Source: JAURVT01 sp049059935 (GTDB taxonomy: Bacteria > Actinomycetota > Actinomycetes > Propionibacteriales > Nocardioidaceae). Taken from it: DNA of 64,000 nucleotides. The stretch is taken from assembly GCF_049059935.1 (NCBI RefSeq), contig NZ_JBMGQR010000011.1:24811-88810 (forward strand), read 5' to 3'. Each line of letters opens with the position of its first letter. The stretch's first letter is position 1. The notes beneath the pieces are model-generated. The model did no database searches, had not been told where the DNA came from, and was given only the letters and a program-made list of their open reading frames with translations. The translations under genes were made by a program, and so were the position numbers. Shown here one piece after another: positions 34,089 to 42,075 of this stretch.

Positions 34089-36038
34089 GTGACCAGACGA
34101 CTCATCCCCCTCCTCGGTGCCGCCGCGCTCGCGACCGGCGCCCTGCTCCCCGTCGCCGCGCACGCCGCGGGACCCGACCGCGTCACCGTGGCCGCCGCAC
34201 CCGACCTGCCGGCCGGTGCCGTCGAGGTCGCCTCGACGCGCGCCGCCACCGACCAGCAGCTCATCGTCACCCTGGACGCGCGGGACCCCGCCGCCCTCGC
34301 GGCCGCCGCCAAGGCGGTGTCCGACCCCTCCAGCGCGAGCTACCGCACGTTCATCAGCCCCACGACGTTCACCCGCCGGTACGCGGCCACCGACGCCCAG
34401 GTGGCGAAGGTCCGCAGCTGGCTCGAGGGCCAGGGACTGACGGTCGGCGCCACGCCCGCGAACCACGCCTACCTGCCCGTCTCGGGCGACACCGCCGCCG
34501 TCGGCAAGGCGTTCGCGACGTCCACCCACACCTACCGCGCGGGCGGCCGCACCTTCACCGCGCCGACGTCCGCACTGACCGTCCCGGCGTCGATGGGCGA
34601 CCTCGTGGGCGGCGTCGTCGGGCTCGACCGCTCCCGGGTGCTCACCACGAGCAACGTGCGCGTCGACCCGCCCGCCGCCTCGCGCGCGGCCCGCACGTCG
34701 GCCGCCACCGACGGCAACGGCTGCTCGGCCTACTACGAGCAGTACGTCGACTCGCGCGCCGGCAAGGGCAAGGCGCCGCTCGACAAGCCGCTGTCGACCG
34801 TGATGTGCGGCTACACCCCCGCGCAGGTCGGCGCCGCGCGCGGCATCCCGGCCACCAAGGCCACCGGCAAGGGCCGCTCGATCGGCATCACCCTGTGGTG
34901 CAACGACCCCCGCATCGAGGCCGACACCAACACGTGGGCCAAGGCCGTCGGCTCGCCGACGCTGAAGTCGGGGCAGTACCGACTCATCCAGCCCGCCGGC
35001 GGGTACGACCCGCTCTACTGCGACGACCGCGACTCCGGCGGCGTCAACGGCGAGCAGGCGCTCGACGTCCAGTCGATCCACGGCGCCGCTCCCGACGCCA
35101 AGATCGTCTACAGCTCGGCCTCGCGCCCCTTCGACGACGCGCTGCTGACCTCGATCAACACGCTCGTCACCGAGAACCAGGTCGACGCGATCACCAACTC
35201 GTGGGGCGGTGAGGAGACCACGGACGCCGCGGTCAACGACGCGTACAGCCAGGTCTTCCAGCAGGCCGCGCTGCAGGGCATCTCGGTGCTGTTCTCCTCC
35301 GGCGACAACGGCGACAACACCGGCGGCGACCAGACCACGACGCCTCCGTCGGCCGACTACCCCGCCGCCAACCCGTGGGTGACCGCCGTGGGCGGCACCT
35401 CGCTCGGCACCGGCAACACGTCGGGCTCGAAGGTCACCTTCGAGACCGCGTGGAACACCTCGCGGGCCATCAAGCGGAACGACGTCTGGGGCGCCTGGAC
35501 CTACCGCTACGGCGGTGGCGGGGGCCGCAGCGGCTACCACGCGCAGCCGTTCTACCAGAAGGGCGTGGTGCCGGCCCGCTTCGCCGGGACGATCCCCAAG
35601 CGCGCCTACCCCGACCTCGCCGGCGCGGCCGACCCGTACACGGGCTACCTGATCGGCTACCACGACGCCGACGCCGCGTCGGGCAACTTCACCCTCGGCA
35701 AGATCGGCGGCACGAGCTGGTCGTCGCCGTGGACGGCGGGCACGCTCGCGCTGGCCACGCAGAAGTCCGGCAAGCGCGTCGGGTTCCTCAACCCGGTGAT
35801 CTACGGCAAGGGCCACGCCGGCCTCACCGACGTCGCGGGCAACCAGCTCACCCGCGGGTTCCTGCAGCAGGTGACGGTCGTCGGCACCGACGGCGTGCCG
35901 TTCACGGCGCCGGGCACGGTCGCGGTGAACGCGCAGTCGGTCCAGGACCAGACGCTGACCTCGGAGAAGGGGTACGACAACCTCACCGGCTTCGGGGTGC
36001 CCACCAGCACCAAGGCCTTCATCCGCGGGCTCCGCTAG
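34089..36038 (+). CDS. secreted S53-family (sedolisin/kumamolisin-type) serine-carboxyl peptidase
   Basis: A 649-residue secreted acid peptidase. A Sec signal peptide (about residues 1-27, LIPLLGAAALATGALLPVAAHA) leads a pro-kumamolisin activation domain (about 35-190). The catalytic domain has Glu322 and Asp326 in GEQALDVQ and the nucleophile Ser543 in GGTSWSSP. The C-terminal region contains the GYDNLTGFGVP strand of the calcium site. GTG 34089 has GAGAGG upstream and gives a clean signal peptide, whereas ATG 34047 would add 14 residues and overlap the leader hairpin. It degrades extracellular protein. Confidence 0.9.
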   Translation: MTRRLIPLLGAAALATGALLPVAAHAAGPDRVTVAAAPDLPAGAVEVASTRAATDQQLIVTLDARDPAALAAAAKAVSDPSSASYRTFISPTTFTRRYAATDAQVAKVRSWLEGQGLTVGATPANHAYLPVSGDTAAVGKAFATSTHTYRAGGRTFTAPTSALTVPASMGDLVGGVVGLDRSRVLTTSNVRVDPPAASRAARTSAATDGNGCSAYYEQYVDSRAGKGKAPLDKPLSTVMCGYTPAQVGAARGIPATKATGKGRSIGITLWCNDPRIEADTNTWAKAVGSPTLKSGQYRLIQPAGGYDPLYCDDRDSGGVNGEQALDVQSIHGAAPDAKIVYSSASRPFDDALLTSINTLVTENQVDAITNSWGGEETTDAAVNDAYSQVFQQAALQGISVLFSSGDNGDNTGGDQTTTPPSADYPAANPWVTAVGGTSLGTGNTSGSKVTFETAWNTSRAIKRNDVWGAWTYRYGGGGGRSGYHAQPFYQKGVVPARFAGTIPKRAYPDLAGAADPYTGYLIGYHDADAASGNFTLGKIGGTSWSSPWTAGTLALATQKSGKRVGFLNPVIYGKGHAGLTDVAGNQLTRGFLQQVTVVGTDGVPFTAPGTVAVNAQSVQDQTLTSEKGYDNLTGFGVPTSTKAFIRGLR

Positions 36039-36060
36039 CCGCACGCACCATCCCGGGGAT

Positions 36061-36097
36061 CCACGCGCCCGACCGCCTCGGCGGCTCGGGCGCGTGG
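36061..36097 (+). terminator. terminator after the S53 peptidase gene
   Basis: Perfect 12-base arms CCACGCGCCCGA (36061-36072) and TCGGGCGCGTGG (36086-36097), with a nested CCGCC/GGCGG, starting 23 bases after the stop. Confidence 0.7.
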
Positions 36098-36173
36098 CGC
36101 GTCCGGGGTCTGTCGCGACCGCCCGACCGGTGAGAGGGTGGCCGGGCCGACCCCTCCGACGACGGGACACCCC

Positions 36174-38447
36174 ATGGCCGACGACGCGCAGCAGACCGCC
36201 CCGATCGACGTCGAGAAGGTGCTCGCGGCGCTGACCCTGGAGGAGAAGGTCGCGCTGACGTCGGGCGACGGCTTCTGGCACACCGAGGCCGTGCCACGCG
36301 TCGGCCTCGGCCGCGTGATGGTGGCCGACGGCCCGCACGGCCTGCGCAAGGAGGTCGTCGCCGACGACGGCACCCGCTCGACGGTGCCCGCCACGTGCTT
36401 CCCGCCGGCGGTCACCCTCGGCTCCACCTGGGACGCCGACCTGGTGCGCGACGTCGGCGCGGCGCTGGGACGCGAGACCGCGGCCCAGGACGTCGCGGTG
36501 CTCCTCGGCCCGGGCATCAACATCAAGCGGTCGCCGCTGTGCGGGCGGAACTTCGAGTACCTCTCCGAGGACCCGCACGTCGCCGGCGTGCTGGGGGCTG
36601 CGGTCGTCGAGGGCCTGCAGGGCGAGGGCGTCGGGGCCTCGCTCAAGCACTTCGCGGTCAACAACCAGGAGACCGACCGCATGCGCGTCGACGCGGTGGT
36701 CGACCAGCGCACGCTGCGCGAGATCTACCTCGCCGGCTTCGAGCGCGTGGTCACCCAGGCGTCGCCGTGGACGGTCATGTGCGCCTACAACCGCGTCAAC
36801 GGCACGCACGCCTCGCGGCACCACCAGCTGCTCACCGAGATCCTGCGGGACGAGTGGGGGTACGAGGGGCTCGTCATGTCCGACTGGGGCGCCGTGCACG
36901 ACCAGGCCGCCGCCGTCCCCGCCGGGCTCGACCTGCGGATGCCCGGGGTGGCCGGACGCAGCGACGCCGAGGTGGTCGCCGCGGTGCGTGACGGCTCGCT
37001 CGCCGAGGCCGACCTCGACCTCGCGGTGCGCCGCGTGCTGAACCTGGTCGACCGCGCCGCCCGCGCGTCCGGCCAGGCGGGCCCGGTCGACCACGACGCG
37101 CACCACGCCCTGGCGCGCGAGGCGGCGGCACGCGGCGCCGTCCTGCTGAAGAACGACCCCGTCGACGGCACGCCGCTGCTGCCGCTCGACCCCGCCGGCG
37201 ACCTCGTCGTCCTGGGCGAGCTCGCGCGCACGGCGCGCTTCCAGGGCGCCGGCTCGTCGCAGGTCGAGGCCACCCGCGTCGAGGACGTGCTCTCCTCGCT
37301 GCGGGCGCTCGTCGGCGACGACACCGGGTTCGCCGCCGGCTACACCCTCGACGGCGACGAGGCCGCCGACGCCGAGCTGAGGACGGAGGCCGTCGAGCTG
37401 GCGGGCCGGGCCACGACGGCGGTGCTGGTGCTGGGGCTGCCGGCGGCCGAGGAGTCCGAGGGCTTCGACCGCACCCACCTGCGTCTGCCCGCGAGCCAGA
37501 CGACGCTGCTCGCCGAGGTGGCGCGGGTCTGCCCGCGCGTCGTCATCGTGCTCGCGAACGGGTCGGCCGTCAGCGTCAGCGGGTGGCAGGACCACGCGCC
37601 GGCGGTGCTCGAGTCGTGGCTCGGCGGCCAGGCCGGTGGTGCCGCCGTCGCCGACCTGCTCGTGGGGCGCAGCGCGCCGTCCGGCCGCCTGACCGAGACC
37701 ATCCCGCACGCACTGGAGGACACCCCCGCGTACGGACGGTTCCCCGGCGGCCTCGGCGAGGTCGTCTACGGCGAGGGCGTCCTCGTCGGCTACCGCTGGT
37801 ACGACACCCGCGGCGTCGACGTCGCCTACCCGTTCGGCCACGGCCTGACCTACACGACGTTCGACCACACCGACCTCGTGACGGCCGTGCACGGCGAGGG
37901 CGCGGACGTCCGCGTGGACGTGCAGGTCACCGTCACCAACACCGGCGAGCGCGCCGGCGCGGAGGTGGTGCAGGTGTACGTCGGCGACCCCGAGTCGCAG
38001 GTGCAGCGACCGACCCGCGAGCTGCGCGCCTTCGTCCGCGTGCCGCTCGAGCCGGGTGAGTCGCGCACCGTCGACCTCACGCTGACCGCGCGCGACCTGG
38101 CGTACTGGCACGAGCCGAAGCACCGCTGGTTCGTCGAGGGCGGACGGTTCACGGTGTCGGTGGGCGCGTCGTCGCGCGACCTGCGCCTGCACGCCGACCT
38201 CGACGTCGTGGGCGAGTCGCTGTCGGACCCGCTGACGACGATGTCGACGCTCGGCGAGGCCCTGGACCACCCCGCCGTCGGCGAGCGGTTCGCGTCCCTG
38301 CTCGGCGAGGACGGTGACGCCGGCATCGGCGCGCACGCCGTCGCGATGATGCGCGAGTTCACCCTCGGCCAGCTCGCCGACTTCGCCCAGGGCAGCATCG
38401 ACCGCGACCGGATCGACGAGCTCCTCGCCGCCTCCCGCGCCTCCTGA
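36174..38447 (+). CDS. glycoside hydrolase family 3 beta-glucosidase
   Basis: A 757-residue GH3 enzyme releasing glucose or a similar sugar from beta-linked oligosaccharides. The (beta/alpha)8 domain has LTLEEKVALTSG, ADGPHGLRKE, KHFAVNNQETDR and the nucleophile Asp237 in VMSDWGAVHD. The second domain (YPFGHGLTYTTF) precedes a fibronectin-like domain (LEPGESRTVDLTL). The last 70 residues extend past the usual end. There is no signal peptide, so it is probably cytosolic and acts on imported sugars. ATG 36174. The neighbouring genes do not form an obvious operon with it. Confidence 0.93.
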   Translation: MADDAQQTAPIDVEKVLAALTLEEKVALTSGDGFWHTEAVPRVGLGRVMVADGPHGLRKEVVADDGTRSTVPATCFPPAVTLGSTWDADLVRDVGAALGRETAAQDVAVLLGPGINIKRSPLCGRNFEYLSEDPHVAGVLGAAVVEGLQGEGVGASLKHFAVNNQETDRMRVDAVVDQRTLREIYLAGFERVVTQASPWTVMCAYNRVNGTHASRHHQLLTEILRDEWGYEGLVMSDWGAVHDQAAAVPAGLDLRMPGVAGRSDAEVVAAVRDGSLAEADLDLAVRRVLNLVDRAARASGQAGPVDHDAHHALAREAAARGAVLLKNDPVDGTPLLPLDPAGDLVVLGELARTARFQGAGSSQVEATRVEDVLSSLRALVGDDTGFAAGYTLDGDEAADAELRTEAVELAGRATTAVLVLGLPAAEESEGFDRTHLRLPASQTTLLAEVARVCPRVVIVLANGSAVSVSGWQDHAPAVLESWLGGQAGGAAVADLLVGRSAPSGRLTETIPHALEDTPAYGRFPGGLGEVVYGEGVLVGYRWYDTRGVDVAYPFGHGLTYTTFDHTDLVTAVHGEGADVRVDVQVTVTNTGERAGAEVVQVYVGDPESQVQRPTRELRAFVRVPLEPGESRTVDLTLTARDLAYWHEPKHRWFVEGGRFTVSVGASSRDLRLHADLDVVGESLSDPLTTMSTLGEALDHPAVGERFASLLGEDGDAGIGAHAVAMMREFTLGQLADFAQGSIDRDRIDELLAASRAS

Positions 38448-38461
38448 CGCCCACGCCCGCC

Positions 38462-38550
38462 CGAAGTTTCCCAGGTATACCTGGGAAACTTCGCCTGGCA
38501 CGGGAAGTTCTCCAGGTGACGGGACCGATTCCCAGGTATACCTGGGAATC
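38462..38550. repeat. pair of palindromes with an identical 20-base core
   Basis: The core TTCCCAGGTATACCTGGGAA occurs at 38468-38487, within a 32-base perfect palindrome (38462-38493), and again at 38529-38548, within a 24-base perfect palindrome (38527-38550). A degenerate half, GAAGTTCTCCAGG (38504-38516), lies between. The block begins 14 bases after the GH3 stop and ends 43 bases before the next start. CCAGGnnnnCCTGG recurs in family A repeats. Confidence 0.85.
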
Positions 38551-38580
38551 CGCCGGCGGGCGGTGCGGGCGGGAGCGCCC

Positions 38581-38586
38581 TAGCCT
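38581..38586 (+). promoter_or_regulatory. -10 element of a leaderless promoter (YrhK-like)
   Basis: TAGCCT is followed by 6 bases and GTG 38593. Confidence 0.5.
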
Positions 38587-38592
38587 CGCGAC

Positions 38593-38880
38593 GTGACCCG
38601 CGACCCGTCCCACGACTTCATCGAGCTGCGCATCGGACGCGAGGAGGTCGTGCTCCGGCAGCGCTACGAGCTGCTCAGCATCGCGAACGACATCGCCGTC
38701 GCGGTGTGGTTCATCGTCGGCAGCATCCTGTTCTTCTCCGCCTCGACCACCGAGGCGGGCACCTGGCTGTTCCTGCTCGGGAGCGTCCAGCTGCTCGTGC
38801 GGCCGATGATCCGGCTGGTGCGGCGCGTGCACGTCGGACGGGTGGGCACCCTGCCCGCCGACACCGCCCGCGACTTCTGA
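38593..38880 (+). CDS. YrhK-like small membrane protein
   Basis: A 95-residue protein with two transmembrane helices: ANDIAVAVWFIVGSILFF (about 36-53) and TWLFLLGSVQLLVRPMI (about 60-76). RYELLSIANDI and LGSVQLLVRPMIRLVRRVH match the YrhK family, of unknown function. The start is GTG 38593, fixed by the leaderless promoter. It stands alone between the palindrome pair and the next small membrane protein. Confidence 0.8.
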   Translation: MTRDPSHDFIELRIGREEVVLRQRYELLSIANDIAVAVWFIVGSILFFSASTTEAGTWLFLLGSVQLLVRPMIRLVRRVHVGRVGTLPADTARDF

Positions 38881-38936
38881 TCCATGGTCTGCGCCACACC
38901 CGGCCGGTTCGACTCGCGCAGTGACGAGGTTTTGAA

Positions 38937-38942
38937 TAGGTT
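38937..38942 (+). promoter_or_regulatory. -10 element of a leaderless promoter (38949 gene)
   Basis: TAGGTT is followed by 6 bases and GTG 38949. Confidence 0.5.
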
Positions 38943-38948
38943 TGCCCG

Positions 38949-39332
38949 GTGAGCCAGTCACCCTCCGCCGGAGCCCGTCGTCTCGTGGTCGTCGACCCCG
39001 CCACGGTGCTGTCGGTCGTGGCGATCACCTGCGTCGCCGCCGTCCTGGCCGGTCACGCGGCCGTCCAGGCCGTCCGGCCGGCGCTCGCCGAGACGCCCGG
39101 CCGCTCGAGCCTGACGATGCAGGCGGTCGCGTTCGCCTGCTACCTGGGAGCGGCCCTCGCCGCCTTCGCGGTCGCCGAGATCGGCCTGCGCATCGGCACC
39201 GGGGCGGCCCGCGCACTGGAGCGGTGGTTCGTCGCCCCGGCCGCCACGCCCGTCGCGACGCGCTCGCACCGCCGTGCCCCCCGCCGCGTGGTCCTGAGGG
39301 CGCGGACGAGCGCGGAGCTCGTCCAGGGCTGA
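38949..39332 (+). CDS. hypothetical membrane protein, two transmembrane segments
   Basis: A 127-residue protein without recognised family. Hydrophobic helices are at about residues 19-42 (VLSVVAITCVAAVLAGHAAVQAV) and 58-80 (AVAFACYLGAALAAFAVAEIGL). The C-terminal 40 residues are strongly basic (RSHRRAPRRVVLRAR), probably cytosolic. It ends 6 bases before nei and may be co-transcribed with it. Confidence 0.68.
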   Translation: MSQSPSAGARRLVVVDPATVLSVVAITCVAAVLAGHAAVQAVRPALAETPGRSSLTMQAVAFACYLGAALAAFAVAEIGLRIGTGAARALERWFVAPAATPVATRSHRRAPRRVVLRARTSAELVQG

Positions 39333-39338
39333 CCTCCC

Positions 39339-40166
39339 GTGCCCGAGGGTGACAGCGTCTACCGGCTGGCCCGGCGGCTCGACTCGCGTCTGCGCGGTGC
39401 GCTCCTGGCCCGCGGCGAGCTGCGCGTGGCAGCCCACGCCGAGGCCGACCTCGCCGGCCGCCGTGTGCTCGAGCACGCCACCCACGGCAAGCACCTGCTC
39501 ACCCGGTTCGACGGCGACCTGACGCTGCACACCCACCTGCGGATGGACGGGTCGTGGACGGTGACGGCGCCCGGACGCTCGGTGCCCCGCCGGGTGCTGC
39601 CCGACGTCCGCGTGCTGCTCGGCGTGCAGGACGGCCCCACCGCGCACGGCATCTCGCTCCCCGTCGTCGAGCTGGTCCGGACCCGCGACGAGCACACCGT
39701 CGTCGGGCACCTCGGCCCCGACCCGCTGCGCGACGACTGGGACGCGGGCGAGGCCGTCCGACGCCTGTCGGCCGACCCCGGTCGTCCCCTCGCCGCGGCC
39801 CTGCTCGACCAGCGCAACCTCGCCGGGCTCGGGAACCTCTGGGTCAACGAGCTGTGCTTCCTGCGCGGACGGAGCCCGTGGACGCCCGTCGGCGACGTCG
39901 ACCTCGTCCCGCTCGTCGCCCTGGCAGCGCGGGCCCTGCGGCACTCCGCCCACAGCCGCGACGGCTACCAGGTGACGACCGGCTCCACGCGCCGCGGCGA
40001 GTCGCACTGGGTCGCCGGCCGGGCGGGACGTCCGTGCCTGCGCTGCGGGACGACCGTCCGGGTGGAGGCCGAGGTGCCCGGCGACCCCGGACGACGTCGC
40101 ACCTGGTGGTGCCCGCACTGCCAACCCGGTCCGGACGCGCCCCGGACCGGCACGGTCCCGCAATAG
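39339..40166 (+). CDS. nei: endonuclease VIII-like DNA glycosylase (Nei/Fpg family)
   Basis: A 275-residue bifunctional base-excision enzyme. It begins PEGDSVYR after the initiator, so Pro2 is the catalytic amine and Glu3 the acid. KHLLTRF supplies the conserved Lys, and the H2TH region contains LLDQRNLAGLGNLWVNELCF. A zinc finger CLRCG...CPHC ends the fold at about residues 228-255. MPEGDS rather than MPELPE places it with Nei (oxidised pyrimidine repair) rather than Fpg. GTG 39339. Confidence 0.9.
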   Translation: MPEGDSVYRLARRLDSRLRGALLARGELRVAAHAEADLAGRRVLEHATHGKHLLTRFDGDLTLHTHLRMDGSWTVTAPGRSVPRRVLPDVRVLLGVQDGPTAHGISLPVVELVRTRDEHTVVGHLGPDPLRDDWDAGEAVRRLSADPGRPLAAALLDQRNLAGLGNLWVNELCFLRGRSPWTPVGDVDLVPLVALAARALRHSAHSRDGYQVTTGSTRRGESHWVAGRAGRPCLRCGTTVRVEAEVPGDPGRRRTWWCPHCQPGPDAPRTGTVPQ

Positions 40167-40231
40167 CCCGACCGGACCGCCGACCCGGGCCCAACGGGGT
40201 GGTCTCCCTCCGGGCGGCGCCTCTCGGACCG

Positions 40232-41209
40232 GTGGCAGGGCGCCGACCGGGGGATACTGCCGGGACGACCGTCTCCAGCGTTCCGCGAGGGGACCAGCTC
40301 TTCACCCGTGCGGCGCTGGACGTGGTCGCGTTCCTGCGGGAGTCGTCGGCCCTCTCGGACTGGTCGGTGTCGCGCGTCGTCGACGACGTGCAGGTGCACC
40401 TCCACGTGCACGAGGAGAACATCCTGCAGCGGGGCGACCGCGTCCCCTGGCCGAGCAGCTTCTGCCACCAGATGATGAGCGGCGCGTCCCCCATCGTCCG
40501 CGACTCCGCGGCCGACCCCGACTACGCCCACCTCCCGATGGCCCAGCGCATCCGCGCCTACGCGGGCGTCCCCATCGACGACGGCACCGGGCAGGTGTTC
40601 GGCGTGCTGTGCGGCGTCGACCCCTGGCCGGTCGAGGCGGTGCAGGTCGTCGACCTCGACCTGCTGCGGTTCAGCAGCCGGATGCTGACCCACCAGCTCA
40701 AGGCGTCACGGCTGCTCGACGGCGCCGACGCCGACGCCGACGAGGCCCGTACCTCGGCGCTGACCGACGAGCTCACCGCGCTGCTCAACCGCCGGGGCTG
40801 GAACCGCGCCGTCGTCGAGGCCGAGCGCGCCCTGGACGCCTACGGCGACACCGTGCACGTCGCGATCGTCGACGCCGACGGGCTGAAGTCGATCAACGAC
40901 ACCCAGGGCCACCTCGCGGGCGACGCCGTGCTGCAGCAGATGGCCGACTGCCTCGGCCGCGCGGCGGGCGGCGAGGGCGTCGTCGCGCGGCTCAGCGGCG
41001 ACGAGTTCGGCCTGCTCCTCGTCGGGCAGCACGGGCCCGGGTTCGGGCTCGTCCTCGACAAGGTCTCCGACGAGCTGCGCGGCGCCGGCGTCGAGGCGTC
41101 CGTCGGCTGGAGCGCCGCGGCGGTCGAGACCGGTGGCGTCTCGGGGGCGCTCGGCCGGGCCGACGCGGCGATGTACGAGGACAAGCGTCGCCGTCAGGCC
41201 AGCCGGTAG
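40232..41209 (+). CDS. GAF-GGDEF protein, probable diguanylate cyclase
   Basis: About 325 residues: an N-terminal GAF domain (SFCHQMMSGASPIVRDS, RAYAGVPIDDGTGQVFGVLCGVD) and a C-terminal GGDEF domain (DELTALLNRRGW, IVDADGLKSINDTQGHLAGDAVL). The signature reads SGDEF instead of GGDEF, a variant tolerated by some active cyclases. If active, it makes the second messenger c-di-GMP from two GTP. The start is uncertain: GTG 40232 and GTG 40199 are both possible, and GATACT at 40252-40257 looks like a -10 inside the frame. The domains are unaffected by this choice. Confidence 0.8.
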   Translation: MAGRRPGDTAGTTVSSVPRGDQLFTRAALDVVAFLRESSALSDWSVSRVVDDVQVHLHVHEENILQRGDRVPWPSSFCHQMMSGASPIVRDSAADPDYAHLPMAQRIRAYAGVPIDDGTGQVFGVLCGVDPWPVEAVQVVDLDLLRFSSRMLTHQLKASRLLDGADADADEARTSALTDELTALLNRRGWNRAVVEAERALDAYGDTVHVAIVDADGLKSINDTQGHLAGDAVLQQMADCLGRAAGGEGVVARLSGDEFGLLLVGQHGPGFGLVLDKVSDELRGAGVEASVGWSAAAVETGGVSGALGRADAAMYEDKRRRQASR

Positions 41210-41213
41210 GGCG

Positions 41214-41540
41214 TCAGGCGCCCGTCTCGCGACTGTGGTGCAGCGCGTCCAGGAAGACGTGCGCGACGTGGTCGTCGACGAGGGCGTAGGCCACCTCGCG
41301 GCCGCGGCGCGACGAGCGCACCAGCCTGGCCGAACGCAGCACGCGCAGGTGCTGCGACACCAGCGGCTGGCTCAGCCCGAGCGTGTCGACCAGCTCGTGG
41401 ACGGCCTGCTCCCCCTCGGTCAGCCGGTGCACGATCGCGGCCCGCACCGGCGAGGACAGCGCACCGAACAGCTCGCTGACCTCCGCGTAGTCGCCGCCCT
41501 CGTCACCCATGCAGGCATCGTGATGTGCGCACGTCTGCAT
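41214..41540 (-). CDS. ArsR/SmtB-family metal-sensing repressor
   Basis: A 108-residue winged-helix repressor. LSSPVRAAIVHRL, AVHELVDTLGLSQPLVSQHLRVL (recognition helix) and GREVAYALVDDHVAHVFLDALHH are closely similar to the mycobacterial zinc regulator Rv2358 (SmtB/ZntR). The last helix has the D-x-H and later His residues of an alpha-5 metal site. The N terminus has C4, H6, H7 and C10, possible extra ligands. No metal transporter is adjacent. Its end faces the GGDEF gene with a 4-base gap. Confidence 0.87.
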   Translation of the reverse strand: MQTCAHHDACMGDEGGDYAEVSELFGALSSPVRAAIVHRLTEGEQAVHELVDTLGLSQPLVSQHLRVLRSARLVRSSRRGREVAYALVDDHVAHVFLDALHHSRETGA

Positions 41541-41553
41541 GGCAAGTCCGCCG

Positions 41554-41635
41554 GCGGTGGGTACGGCCCCACCTCCCCGGCCCGGCGGTGGGTACGGCCC
41601 CAGGATCAGGCCGATCCTGGGGCTATACCCACCGC
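41554..41635. repeat. palindromic intergenic repeat, family B copy 1
   Basis: GCGGTGGGTACGGCCCCA occurs twice in direct orientation (41554-41571 and 41585-41602). The second copy continues to GGATC and pairs with 41613-41635 (21 of 23 positions) to make a long hairpin. It sits 9 bases beyond the stop of the 41644 gene. The same 18 bases recur at 53522-53539. Confidence 0.8.
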
Positions 41636-41643
41636 TGGCGGGG

Positions 41644-42075
41644 TCAGTCCACCCAGGTGGTGTCGGTGACGGAGTGGGGGTGGAACAGCAGGCGCTGGTC
41701 GCCGGTGCGGTTCGCCGGGCGCTCGAGGTCGAACCCGCCGGTGTGGACCAGGGCCCACCGGGCGGGCGCGACGGGGCGTCCGAGGTAGCCGTCGCCGAGC
41801 GCGGGGAACGTGGCCAGGGCCTGCTCGGCGCACGCGGTGTGCAGCGGCGGGAACACGTAGCTGTTGGACTCGACCTCCTCGTCGGTGCCGACGAAGGCGA
41901 TCGGCCACTCCAGGCTGTCGCCGCACAGGCCGCAGATCCGGCTCAGCGCGCAGCGAGTGGCCCGGCGCTTGACGACGCGCGCGTGGTCGACGACGCCGTC
42001 GTCGTCCTCGACGGCGAACGGCACCACGACGCCGACCGTCGGGTCGACGGGACGGTCGGCGAGCGCGGGCCTCAC
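41644..42075 (-). CDS. hypothetical protein with Cys-x2-Cys and His-x2-Cys zinc-site pattern
   Basis: A 143-residue protein of unknown family. CGLCGDSLEWP (about residue 58) and PPLHTACAEQ (about residue 87) give four candidate zinc ligands, like a small treble-clef or HNH-type finger without the catalytic motif. GTG 42075 overlaps the desaturase stop by 4 bases, so it is the last gene of the desaturase operon. It may modify or support the desaturase system, but nothing in the sequence proves this. Confidence 0.7.
   Translation of the reverse strand: MRPALADRPVDPTVGVVVPFAVEDDDGVVDHARVVKRRATRCALSRICGLCGDSLEWPIAFVGTDEEVESNSYVFPPLHTACAEQALATFPALGDGYLGRPVAPARWALVHTGGFDLERPANRTGDQRLLFHPHSVTDTTWVD

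Noticed and set aside
34056..38501. A 1481-codon minus-strand frame over the S53 peptidase and GH3 genes
   Set aside because: Shadow of two genes with clear catalytic motifs.
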